DNA of 64,000 bases from Ampelocalamus luodianensis (taxonomy: Eukaryota > Streptophyta > Magnoliopsida > Poales > Poaceae): positions 23,921,080 through 23,985,079 of the forward strand of contig CM070617.1 in NCBI GenBank assembly GCA_036346255.1, written 5' to 3'. The stretch's first letter is position 1. Each line of letters starts with the position of its first letter. Below the pieces are notes generated by a model. It had not been told where the DNA came from. It saw nothing but the letters and a program-made list of their open reading frames with translations, and searched no databases. This document shows, in pieces, positions 44,929-57,700 of the stretch. Made by a program: the position numbers and the translations under genes.

Positions 44929-45078
44929 CAAGGATTCAAAAGCTGATTACCGAAAAAAAATTACCGAACCTAGCCGGTACCGTAACCGGTGGTTGTTTTC
45001 TACCGATTCAAAATTTAAATTTAAAATGTCAAACTTTTCGGACCAATATTTTTGTACCGGTAACCACCGGTATCCTTG
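44929..45078. mobile_element. hAT MITE, 150 bp, CCGGTAACC-rich family (copy 1)
   Basis: The ends CAAGGATTCAAAA and GGTATCCTTG are inverted. A perfect 8-bp TSD, TTTCCAAG, flanks it (44921-44928 and 45079-45086), a hAT signature. The interior has several ACCGGTAACC/GGTTACCG-type phrases shared with copies at 50964 and near 62118. Confidence 0.85.
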
Positions 45079-45086
45079 TTTCCAAG

Positions 45087-45717
45087 TGAACAACAGAGAT
45101 GCAGTTTACCTGCCTTTCAATCAGTGAGGACAGTAATTAACTTAAAACAAAACAACTGATTAAATAATTAATTATTTCGTGGATATTACAGGTCCTGCCA
45201 ACCAATACATGAGACGTCATTCACAGACAAACGACGCGAAACGAGCCGCATCTAAAAGAATAATAGTAAGATCAACTATTTTATTTGAATGGACAAATAT
45301 TATAGTTTAATAAATGCCATGCGCTTCTTACAGCCTAGGCACAAGAATGATGAAAAAAGGTGCGTATTTTCATTTATAAGTGGTAAGGGACAGTCACTTG
45401 AATAAAACGGAAAAGCTAAAAGTAGACAGAGCAAATCTACATTTGTACCTTTTTTGTTAGCAACTATAATCTGCTTCTCCGCTGGAGGCACTGTACGATA
45501 AACCTGCCCTCTACAATATTGCCGTAAACTTACAAAATCTCCTCCCCCTGCGCTGGCAGTCTCAACCACCACTGCACGGCGTTAGGAAGAAGTCCGGCGG
45601 TCTGACAAAATGATGTGTATTGGCGAAAAACCCATCTTGCTCATGAAATTCCACCGCTGTGCTCCAAAAATTGCAAGAAACAAGTATAATCTCTTTACGT
45701 GCTGCATTTTGTATGCA
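45087..45717 (-). other. 3'UTR and downstream flank of the V-ATPase subunit a gene
   Basis: No further coding exon. Read on the - strand, an AATAAA lies at 45280-45285, 433 bp past the stop codon, and is a candidate poly(A) signal. A 90-codon frame at 45300-45572 has no recognisable domain and lies inside the presumed UTR. Confidence 0.45.
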
Positions 45718-48700
45718 TCAGTCTTCGTCGTCTGCTAGCAGAGCAAAGGAAAATGGTTTGAATTTGTAGCCATCCCCATGGTAGAACTTGTTCATAAACT
45801 CAACCCAGTGTAGACGCAGTGCGTGCAGGAAGGCGCTCAATGTTTCCATCATAAGCAATATAAACGCAGTAGCAAAAGCAAAAACTAGAATCCCCACTAA
45901 CTTCACGATAAGACTGTCATACCTGTCAACAAGACAACAAATAAACAGTTCAAGCACCTGTTGCACTTTCAGCATCATTCAGGTATCTCAAGATTAGATG
46001 AAACATGCATTTCAAGGCAGTCATATGAGAAAACAAATATTGGGGTATAAACAAAAAAAGTTGTGCAGAGGAGACGTACTACATGCAAAACTATCTGAAA
46101 GACCAAAAAACGGACGGACGGATGCTTACCCCCAAGCAAGTAGCAGCAGCTTCTCGTAGAAGACGGTTGATAGCTCAGAATGTGCCAAGCTGAAATTAAA
46201 ATAACATTACACGGAAGTGATAGAACCAGCAGAAATGATACTTTGCAATAAAACATCACAAGAGCCAAACCTCAAGGCCCAAAGTCGAAGATATGATGCA
46301 GTATTTGAGACAGCACCAAGTACAAACTCAATGGAATGTATCATTTGATGCACAAAAACTTCACTAAAATTGAAATCATCGTGACGAGACCGGGCAGAGT
46401 CAGGTTCAGAATCCGGATCCATTTCAGACGTCCCAAGGAAGCGATAGGTGTGACCTTGAAACCTCTGCATCCAGGTATGGAAGATTAACAATTCACTAGA
46501 CATAACAATTCACTAGACATCGCAACCATAATATAGGTTTGTTGCTTACTCAAACATAAAAGATCTTCCTAAACTTCTTAACCTAATAGCATCATTTCCA
46601 AAACTAGAAAAAAAAGAAAGATCATATCTTTATTCAGGATGGCAGCATAACAACACCGCTCTAGTTTCATGTTTCTAAATACAACTGCAGCATAAATAGT
46701 ACTACACCAGTAACAAAAGAATCAGCTGAAAAATATAGGGCTGTGGAACCATGTCAGTTTTTTTTTAACGAGGAACTTCTCAGTTTCTTTCCATCTTTTT
46801 GTCTACAGGTGTATTCAGTAAAGCACCAATGTTATATTTAGATATTTCATTAGTAGATGCAAGCACACGAACCAGAGCCAGCCAATCCAAGTCTAACCCA
46901 ATCTAAGCCTTGTAATTGCAAAATTCAACCAATGAAACCATTAACCAGTCTGTTCTTGTCTCGGAAACCGGCCGGTTTCTGGAACCAACCAGGGTTCAGT
47001 TGACTTTTGAACCCTGTTCCAGTTTCCAAATGGCAGACCCATCATCAACAATTCCTCCAGCATCTTAACACTGGGGGTTCAGATATTCTAGTATACATTC
47101 TCATGGTTGGGTCACGCATGGAGCCCAAGAGTTCAACCTCGCTGTCGCTGGGCCATATATGTCATGTTTAATTGTTGAAAAGGTGGTATATCAAGTGTTA
47201 TTGAAACTGGACCGGACAGGCGGTTCGACCGGAAAAGGCCAGAGCTGAAGCCCAGGCCAGTCTGTTTTGCTATTGGATCGCCTGTGTCGTTGAGCCGCTC
47301 TGAACCGGAGAATTCCCGGTTAAACCAGCCAGTTTTGCACTAAACCAATTGAAAACCAGCGACGGTTGGACCAGAGGTCAGCGAATCATGTGCATGAAGC
47401 AGGAATTGTTAAAAAAACATTGCATGGAGGGGGCTTTCAAACCTAGGACGTGAGGAATACAGGTACAGGACCGGCTGTTGTTGGACCGACGAACCGGCAA
47501 ACCAGAAGCCTGAGCGGGTCGATGATCGGCCCGGTTTCAATTACTATGGATGTATCACAGAGCGTGTACACAATCCTAGCTTTTTTCTCGTATGCAGAGA
47601 ATATTGATATCCTGGACATCTAGGAGTGATAACTTCAATCAGGCAATGATGACACCCTATGAGTTGTAAGTTGTAACTAATTACACATCATGCCATTATA
47701 TAAAAGGACCAACCATGTCAATACAACACAAAGGCTTGCAGAGACTGATAATGATTATTAATTTAGCCATGCAGTGTTATGACACGGCACCAAAAGCAAA
47801 TTCTAGCTCAAAAAGGAGATATGTTTGTTGCTTTCCAAGAATAAGATTTTCCATAACAATATACCTTTTTTTTTATAGAAAACAGTAGAAGAGGCTCCTA
47901 CTATAGTATATATTAAAAATAAAATAAAATATTTACAGGGTAAAGTTTAATGAAACCACAGAGAATCTAGCCAATAAAAAATTACAGCATGAAGATCTTC
48001 TCACACACTAAAACATATGTAGAGTCATAACAATATACCTCCTTATGAAGTTTCTTCAAGATAAAAGGCTTTGGGAAGAGCATCCATGGAACAGCTACAA
48101 TAGCCAGAAGTAACAAGAGTATCTGAAAGTGGAAAATTGTTAGAACGGTATGCAAAGGATGATGCAAATACAGGAGCATTTATTTTGTTTTGCTAAAAGG
48201 TAATAGAACCTGGAGTTGCTTCTGACCCCAGAACAGTTTATTTTCTCCAAGATCTGCAGCAGGATCAAGGAACATATATATCATCACATGATACAGATCA
48301 GCTTGAGAGCCCGTGCACCACTTGATGAGAATCAGGAGAGCTAAGTAACCAAAGAGGCTATTCAGAAAAATCATCTGCGGTATGAATTGATACCTGAGGA
48401 ACCCACATGGTTAAAAACATTAACCTTTCGCCCTCTAGTTTCTTGTATTGAAATAAGAAAAGATGCGATGAAAATACATTACCTTATGTCAAGGGCATTT
48501 CCATGAAACTTTGCATCAAAATAACTCAATACAATCCCCAAATTCATCTGGGAGACACCCATCAGTATAGACATCTTCATCTTCAAGGAATTTAGAAAGG
48601 GTAGCTCAGATCGACTTCCACGCCAACTTGGGTCCACTCCAAAAGGATAGGGATCACGGACTTTTATGAGACCAGCAGTATGAGCATCACTGAAGCACAC

Positions 48701-51700
48701 AGGTTGGGTGTTAGATATTCAGGGATAAACCTTTGGTACAATATTCAGATGATAGCTGAAGACTGCTTCCTTGACCTACCCTTGCTATCAGATGATAGAC
48801 AAAGTACAACATTTCATCAAGTACCAGGCATTCATAAATAGAAACAACAAAGTGGATATAGCTCTCTGGACCTTTAACAAAATGGGCTATTAGCCGGCAT
48901 GCCCAGCACCATCAGGACCAAGAACTTTACTAGTACAGATAATGTGCAATTGAAATCATCTGCTATGACCAGTCATACGGATGCATATATCATTTTAAGA
49001 TAGAGACATCCTTGCATCAAGAGCGAACAGATGCGTGCATTTACATGTTACAACATATGTTGCATATAGCTCCTTGGTAGTTCAAAAAATAAATGTGTAT
49101 ATGCTTTCGGCGCTAAAAGGTATTTCTTATTTACAATGCACATGCTCAACAATAGCTGCTTTTTGTGGTAAGAAAATACTAAAGGTATACCCTAAACATA
49201 AGGAATGTACACAAGTAGGCCTGGTAATGGGCCAGAATTTAAAGGGCCAAAAGGGCTGGGTCATTGTATGGGTTGATTTTGGGTCGAATGAAATGGGCCA
49301 AAATAAAAATGGGCTAGGATAGGGTTGGGCTGGCTTTAAACAGGGTTAGGTTAGGATTGAAATGGGCCGGACGTGCAAGGTTTCTTGCCAAGCACAGTCG
49401 CACAGGGCCAAGACCTCCAACCTCTAGTTCCTCACCATCTCCCACACCAACGTCTCCGGCCCCATCCCGGAGTCCCTGGCGCGGCTCCGCAGACTCGACT
49501 CCGTCGACCTCTCCAACAACCGCCTCACCGGCCCCATCCCGAGCTCCTTCGCCGCGGACGGCGCACTCCTCGAGCCGGCCCTGCTCCTCCCGATCACGTC
49601 GGCTAGCGATCCCAGCCCGCGCCGGCGGCGGCGTGGAAGCCAAGCGAGGAGGGCGTCGCGGCGCCGAGCCCGAGAGGATGCTCCTCGCGCTGGCTGCTTC
49701 GGCCCCAAGCGCGCGCAGACTTGACGGCGAAGAGCGCGCCCGAGCTGCTCGGCCCCCATTGCTTGTTGCTATTCGGGAGGTTGCGTACTTGGAGGGTTGG
49801 CGGTCATCGCCATGGCCATGGATGCAAACCAAGATTCTTCCTGAATCTTGCTGAAGGGCGGAGCGGGGGCCCTATGGAGGACGGGCAGCGGTGGTGGCCG
49901 TGCTCCCGAAGCCTGGCCGTGATCTGCTGTATCTGCTCCGCGGTAGGCATGCGCAGCCCCTCCAGCATGGCGATCTGCTCCTTGGTCGGCGTCCACCGCG
50001 CGTTCGCTAGCGCGGCTGCCGCGGCGGAGGTCGGGGATAGCAGCGGGGAGAGGGGAGACGGAGGGGAAAAGCCCGCTTGCTGGTTGTCGCCACCCTATGG
50101 AATCTCCATGGCTAGCTCGATCTGGCTCTTCTTTGGGCTATAGCTAGGTAGCAGATCGCCGTGCACTGTCTATCGCCGACCCTATGGGTTGAAACGGGCC
50201 AGGTTGGGTTGGACGGGTGGGGTTCTAATAAATTCGGTTGGACAAGATTAGGGTTGGGCTGTCTATTAGATTTTTTGGGTTAGGGTAGGACTTGGGCTGG
50301 GTCCTAGCCCATTACCAGGCCTATTAACACAAGAAGTTGATTAACTAGCGAAGTAGTATCTGTTACAGTATACTCAAAGAATAATGAACTACCAAAAACA
50401 CAATGGTGCATGTAACTAGAACCCCACCCCCACCCCATCCCATCCCAAACAAAAAAGAAGAGGAATGAGAAGAAACCTGAGCTTAGTTGAGGTATTTAAT
50501 TGAAATCGTAAATTTCCAACCTAAAAAACTCAAATAACCGTCAAATGGTAAGTCCAAACCTGCAGGTTTTTTCCCGACATTCATACGCAGATTTGCCAAA
50601 TATATGGAATGGAACTGAGAAGAACTCGTTGTATATAAGCCCACAGTATATTGAGAATAATGCCATCAGAAGAATAACATAACGCCCACCAAATGCCATC
50701 TCCATAAAGCTATCGAGCTTCTGAAATAAGTAAGGGACCAGAGGTTAATGGAACAGGTAGAATGCATTAATGCAGGCAATTTGAAAAAAAAAATGATAAA
50801 TTGCAAAGTTAAATGTGACCAATACCTTCCAAGCATGATCAGATTTAGAAAAGATATTCACATGCAAAGAATTTGATAAATGGCTTAAAATGACAAGCAC
50901 TGGTGGAGCCATATTTTTTTCACTGGGGTCCCTTGCATGCAGAGATATTTCAGTGGATTCCATCCAGGGAAAAAAAACCAGCCGGTTACCGCCGGTAACC
51001 GGTCTTACCGGTGGGGACTGGAAATGGAAAAACCGGGGGTTTTCCTGGTTTAGCATATTCAAATTCCAATTTTCGAATTTCGGCTGGTTTTTAAGCAAAT
51101 TCAAGTGAACTTCATCCGGATTTTTTCCAGGAAATCCGGTAACCGGCCGGCGACCGAGATTTCCATCGGAACAGTTTTTGGATCCTTGATTCCATCTATA
51201 TTGTAAGAGGGATTTTCTAGACTCCTATGCAAATATACCATAACTAAATGGGTTCTCCACGAATTTTTCAGACAGAGTCCTGTGACACCACAGGCCCAAC
51301 ATGCCTCTACCTCCATCAGCAATGTGACTGATGCTCACAAAAAATTAACTGACAATATACTTTGAGGTGATCAAACTTTCTCCATGATATGTAAGGGTAC
51401 AACTCACTTGGGTTTTTCCAATAGGAGTTAAACATTTTAGACTTACAGCAGACAATATAGATTTAATACAATTCAGTGATGCCCCCTCTAATAGTCATGA
51501 AATAACATGATCTACAAACGCACTTCACAACATAAGCATTTAACGAACACCATAGAGAATAAGCATACCACAGAAGGGAGCGAAATAAGAAGAACAAAGA
51601 CAAGACAGCATACTGGATAAGGTGCCAATGGCCTAATTATAACTGCACTATTCAAACAGTACAAAATAACATCTGTGCAATCTATCAACTATACTATTCT

Positions 51701-54700
51701 ACAGTAGTAACACCCTTTAGGATTTGTATGTAATGGTTATACAAAAAAGAAGAACGAAAAGGTTCAAGTTTAGCCAAGAATACCTGAGAGGAAAGTTTCT
51801 TCTCACGAAGTATAAGAACAAGAGCTCCTAGTAACAGACATATTCCATGACCCCAATCTCCGAACATAACAGCGAAAAGAAATGGGAATGTAACAACAGA
51901 ATATACAGCTGGATTTACTTCTTCATATCGAGCAACACTGCAATTAGATAGATTCATGATCAACTCACTATGGAGAGTTCATGATGAAAATACCATAACA
52001 TAGGGGTTCTCTTTCATCAGAGAATAGTAACCAAGGATAGAATGAAATGAAACATTCCCACATGTAATCACGTCAAGTATAGATTCAGATAAGTTCCAAG
52101 GTTTCATGAAGCAATCAGCCTTGTATGGTCACAATTCACAAAGGTTGGCAGCTCTAGGAAAACGCTGAACACTAAACAAGTCAACCTAATGAATTACTTT
52201 GCTCGAGATTTAATCCTCAGACACAACATTCAATGAACAATTGGTTTATACATGACTTCCAAAAAGGCCAAAGTGTAGCAAATAAAATCATTCATTCATG
52301 TTGACTTTTGCAACAAGGTACATACCCATACGCATCAACGATCTCCTGGAAAGCATTAGTAAATTTATCAGTTCGGAAATATGTAGGCGGTGAGTCAATA
52401 GTGTCCATCTCATGAAATATTATTCCAATTTGTGAGTTGCTGTGAAGTGTTGCACGCTGCAAAACATCCTTGATCTGAAGCACAACTTAGAAGTAAGATA
52501 TCTGTTATAAAGGTTTTTCTAAACAAAATGAGCATAACAATATGACTTTGAAATAAATGTAACATTTCTGACCTGAGATTTAGCAAATATAGGACACCAT
52601 CCTTCCCCAACAAGGCATTTCTTTGTGACATCAAAGTTCAGCATGTTTAATGTATCATATACAGCTTTCTCCTTTTTTACCTAAAAGGGATACAAAAAGG
52701 TTATGATTCAGAAATCCAGGTACTAACACAAACAGGGACCACAATTTTTAGGGATGACAATATGCAAAAAGAAAATGAAAAATCGGTATTAGATGATTAC
52801 CATGATTATCCATCTCCATAATTGTGACCCTACTGACTCGAGTGCTTTGTTTCTGTGCTGGATTCCAGCATCCAAAGTGACTTCTAGATCAGAGAGGCGT
52901 GCTGATACCTGCCAAAATTTTATAGAAGGTTAATTGCTGGTACTTCAGCAGATAGTATTAGGACATTACATCATGATGAGTAAATGATTGGCTCAAGTTT
53001 TTAGCAAATACTTCAGCAGAAAAAATAAATAGATGCGTACTAAGTGGTGAACATCATCCAAGCTATACTCAAGTTTTTACATTGAGCAAGCAAATAGATT
53101 GTCATGTGGGGACGTACGTATACGCGTCGTTGTCGTAAAGGAAAGGAGCAACTAACAGATTCGGCTGCGCAGGAGGATAAGTCTGAGACAGAGTCAGCTT
53201 CGGCAAATTGAGTTGTAACCGAATCGGTATCTTTAATTAGTAGATTTGGTTAGTACCCCTTCAGGGCCCAATTCGTATTCCAGTAGATCAGAAGTAGTAG
53301 TATATAAAGATAGAGATTGTAAACGAGAAAGGTAATAAAGAAGTTATCTTCCTCAATTCTGCTATCTTACTATCTCGTTCTGTCTTTCGCTACCCAATCT
53401 GCTGCGTCTTCTTTCTGCTACCTGAGACCACGGAGCCTTCAACTTCCGACAACGCGGGCGCTACTCGTCTGACTACACGTCACGGTTATTGTTTGCGATC
53501 TCGAACGCGAGTCTCTGACACCTTGGTATCAGAGCCAATGGCTGGCACATCTGAGATGGCAGCGTTAACGCAGCAGATCGCGGAGCTCACCGCGTCCATG
53601 ACGATGAAGATGGAAGACTTGAAGACCGGGCTGTCAACAGAAGTGGCCGAACTCAAGGATCGGATCCACCTGTTGGAGAGGAGGCCGGTGAATACGGGAG
53701 AAGGGATACTGCCGATTCCGTCAAATCCCACCCTCCCACCCGCATATCAGCAGACTGCGTCGGGCGGCACCTATCCAGGGGCTCGTCTACACAAACTATC
53801 TTTTCCCTCGTTCGACGGCAAAACAGACCCACTCGGATGGCTAAATCATTGTGAACTATTTTTTCGGGGACAGCAGACGCCTGAACGCGAAAAGGTGTGG
53901 TTGGCTTCGTATCATCTACAAGGAGTGGCTCAGCTATGGTATTATCAGCTGGAACGCGACGACGGCGAACCATCCTGGCAAAACTTCAAGAATTATTGCA
54001 GTCTTCGTTTTGGACCGTCGATTCGCAATAACTTCTTGGGCGAACTCGCCAAATTACAGGCTACTGGCACAGTTGACGAGTATCAGGAGCGTTTTGTGGC
54101 TCTCTTGTGTCGTGCTGATTCTCTGACGCCGGCTCAACAGGTTCAATTATTCACTTCGGGCCTCATGGAACCAGTAAGGACCGATGTGGAGCTACAACAT
54201 CCAAGCAGTCTTCAGCTTGCCATGGCATTAGCCAGGGCGTATGAGAAGCACCAACTAATTACATCGACATTGCCCAAGCCAGGAGGACGATCGTGGGGGA
54301 GTCAACCACGATTGACGCAACAACGAACCGATGTTCGGTCAGTCGACATACGACCCATCGGTTCTCAAAGCGCGATTACACGAGTCCGATGGCGCGCGCG
54401 AACACCGTGGCTCTTCCACGCCGGCAACTAACTGCATCGCAGATGGCGGAACGACGCCAGCAAGGGCTCTGTTTCAATTGCGAGGACAAATTTGTGCCCG
54501 GGCATCGCTGTTAGCATTTATTTCTTCTAGAAGTTTTGCCCGATGAGAATTCAGATGATGGCGCGTCCGAGCAGTTTATTGACAGCGACGAACCAGCAAT
54601 TTCACTACATGCGTTATCTGGAGTTCGTTCTAAAGCCACACAAACAATGAAGATTCCGGTGTGGGTTGGCTCGACTCGGTTGATGGCATTGGTTGATTCC

Positions 54701-57700
54701 GGCTCTACGCACAATTTTATTGCGGACAATGCAGTGCAGCGGACAGGCCTTCTCTTGCAGCCGCAAGACGGCATTCGCGTGGCTGTTGCTAATGGTGATC
54801 ATGTCTCCAGAAATGGCGTCTGTCGTGGCTTGCAATTACGCATTGATCAGCGTATATATGTTCTGGACTGTTTTTCCATTCCTTTGGCAGGCTTTGATAT
54901 TGTTTTGGGCGTGCAGTGGTTAAGCACCCTTGGACCAATCTTATGGGATTTCCAGCACATGACGCTCTCCTTTCACCATGAAGATCAAACCATTACTTGG
55001 CGGGAACTTGCTTTAGCACATCCATATATAGCAAGTTCGGTTGCTCGAGTGTTTTTTGATGAGATAGTTCGCTTGCATGGAATTCCATCCTCCATCGTCA
55101 GCGACCGAGATCCTATCTTCACTAGTCGTTTTTGGGTAGAGTTGTTTCGTCTCGCTGGAGTGAAGCTTAATCGTAGTTCGGCATTTCATCCTCAATCGAT
55201 GGCGATGAGGTGGTTAACAAAGTTATTGCTATGTATCTACGATGTCTCACGAGCGATCGACCGCGGCAGTGGTTACATTGTTTACCTTGGGCGGAATATT
55301 GTTACAACACATCATTTCACTCCTCTCTTAAGGATACTCCTTTCAAAGTTGTCTATGGCGAGACCCCATCTCTATGCACGTATGAACCAAAGTTGTGCGA
55401 GTGGTAGCGATTGATACTCTCTTACGAGCGGGGATCATTTTTAGCGAGATATTCGAGCGTTTGTTACAAGCGCAAAGAACAATACAAGAAATATTATGAT
55501 GCTAGCCATCGTGATCTTGATTAGAGGTGGATCAATAGGTTTGGTTGCGTATTCAACATCGCAGCGCCTTCTATGTCTTTACTGAGACTCAAGGAAGCTA
55601 GCACCACGTTTTTGGACCGTATCGGTGGTGAAAAGATTGGTTCCAATGCATATCGTTTACGTTTACCACTAGAGCAAAAATCACGATGTTTTTCATATAA
55701 GTCTTTTGAAACCGTTTTGGGTCACCGCCTTCAATTCCACCACCCTACGGACTTGTATCATGGCAAGGTTTCACCGGTTCGAGATCACATTATTCGTGCG
55801 GAAAAGCAAGAGACCGATGGCAAGTTACGGTTCGATGGCAAGGTCTCGCACACGATGCTTCTGGGAGGATGTGATTCGATTCAGCGGCAATATCCGTCTT
55901 TTGACTTGAGGACAAGTCGTTTCTTGGAGACGAGGAGATATCATGTGGGGACGTACATATACGTGTCGTTGTCGTAAAGGAAAGGAGCAACTAACAGATT
56001 CGTTTGCGGGAGGATAAGTATGAGACGCAGTCGGCCGGCAAATTGAGTTGTAACCGAATCGGTATCTTTAATTAGTAGGTTTGGTTAGTACCCTTCAGGC
56101 CCAATTCGTATTCCATAGATCAGTAGTAGTATATAAAGATAGAGATTGTAAACGAGAAAGGTAATAAAGAAGTTATCTTCCTCAATTCTGCTATCTTACT
56201 ATCTCGTTCTGTCTTTCGCTACCCAATCTCCAGCGTCTTCTTTCTGCTACCTGAGACCACGGAGACTTCAACTTCCGACAACGCGAGCGCTACTCGTCCG
56301 ACTACACGTCACGAACTCACGATTATTGTTTGCGATCTCGAACGCGAGTCTCTGACATAGATGCATGCTACAAAGTGTGCAGATTCTAGCCAAGATGGCA
56401 GATTAGGTAGTATCTCATAGAACAAAGTATAACGCAAGAAAGATAGGAATTTTGGCACTGAAAGAAATCTGTAAGGACCAACAGCAGTCCATCACAATCC
56501 CATCCAGATGACTTCTAATGTATTTGGAAACTTATGATATTGTGCCTGGGAGTCTGGGACAAACTAGTTTCTTTGGCTAAACAAATGGCAAAAGGTGCTT
56601 AAGACCCCCCCCCTCCGGTTTGAAAACGGATCGAATACGGACGGATAATGGCTCTGCCATATTTGTTTTCATTTTTTTTCCCCTAGATTCGAATACGAAT
56701 ACTCCCAAATACGGATACAGATACGAATAATATCAAATACGAATCGAAACAAATATGGCCGCGGATATTTTTCGGAACATGAAAACCCCTTAAATTGTAT
56801 ACCAAAAATTAACGAAAACATATAACTAGTTTATTTGACACAAACATTCATGAATTGTTCATATTTTCAGCAACCACATATAAGATTGGCGCTAGCAAGC
56901 TACATTAACTAGTTCATCACAAAAATAACACTTAGTTTACCATATTTAACTCATAAGTTATAACTCACAAAGTCATAAGTCATCACGCATTCACACTTAG
57001 TTCATTGCATACATAAAACTTAATTCACACTAACATCGATCAGGCTGGATGGTTAATCTATACGTAAATGATTGTAACATCCCAAAGTATGTTACCAAAA
57101 ATAAAATTAACCAAGCTGTTATTTTATTGGATTTTCTGATATTTAAAAGAGTTTTCTTAGTTAAAAAGGAAAAAAATAAAATAAAGTCAATTATTTAATT
57201 TCCTAATTTTTAATGTCAAAAATAATATTTATTGAGTTTTCTGGAATTTTATTGATTTAAAGTGAAAAAAAAAATCTTGAATTTTCTGGATTTTAAAGAG
57301 GTTTTTACTATTTTTTAGAAATTAAAAGTAATTTATTTGCAAAAATAAAAACCAACTTTAAGTTGAAATTAAATTTTTTTTTAAGTTCAAAATAATTCAT
57401 GGAATTTCTATGATGTTTTCTAGAATTTTTTAGCTCTATTTGCTATTTTTTAAAAGGCTATTTGATTTGTTGCATTTTCTGAAATTCGGAAATCAATTAA
57501 AATCTCTTTTTCTCTTTTGGGCTGAAATCCGGATATCCGGCCTTCGTCTTATCCGGATAATCCGTATCCGCCGGATAGCATGCCTACCGTATTCGTTCCG
57601 ACAAAAAAATCCGAATTCGTTTCCGATCCGAGAATTATCCGAGAAAAATCCGGTCCGAGACATTCTGAATCTGTTTTCGTCCGGATTGGTCGGAAACTAT

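Larger units (their letters stand above)
49216..50323. mobile_element. Pack-hAT-like element carrying two host gene fragments, in intron 12
   Basis: The ends TAGGCCTGGTAATGGGCC and the inverse (GCCCATTACCAGGCCTA) delimit 1108 bp; TAGG...ends of this type are hAT-like. The flanks share ACACAAG, immediately left of the element and 3 bp beyond its right end, so the TSD is imperfect. The outer 130-170 bp on each side are GGGTT/AACCC-rich subterminal repeats (TTGGGCTG, GGGTTAGG). The core is GC-rich and holds an LRR fragment on + and a homeobox fragment on -. No transposase. It sits in intron 12 (48690-50559) of the V-ATPase gene. Confidence 0.8.

Noticed and set aside
49314..49854. 165-172 codon frames covering the Pack-hAT core
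   Set aside because: They are in other frames than the recognisable LRR and WOX fragments, so they are shadows.
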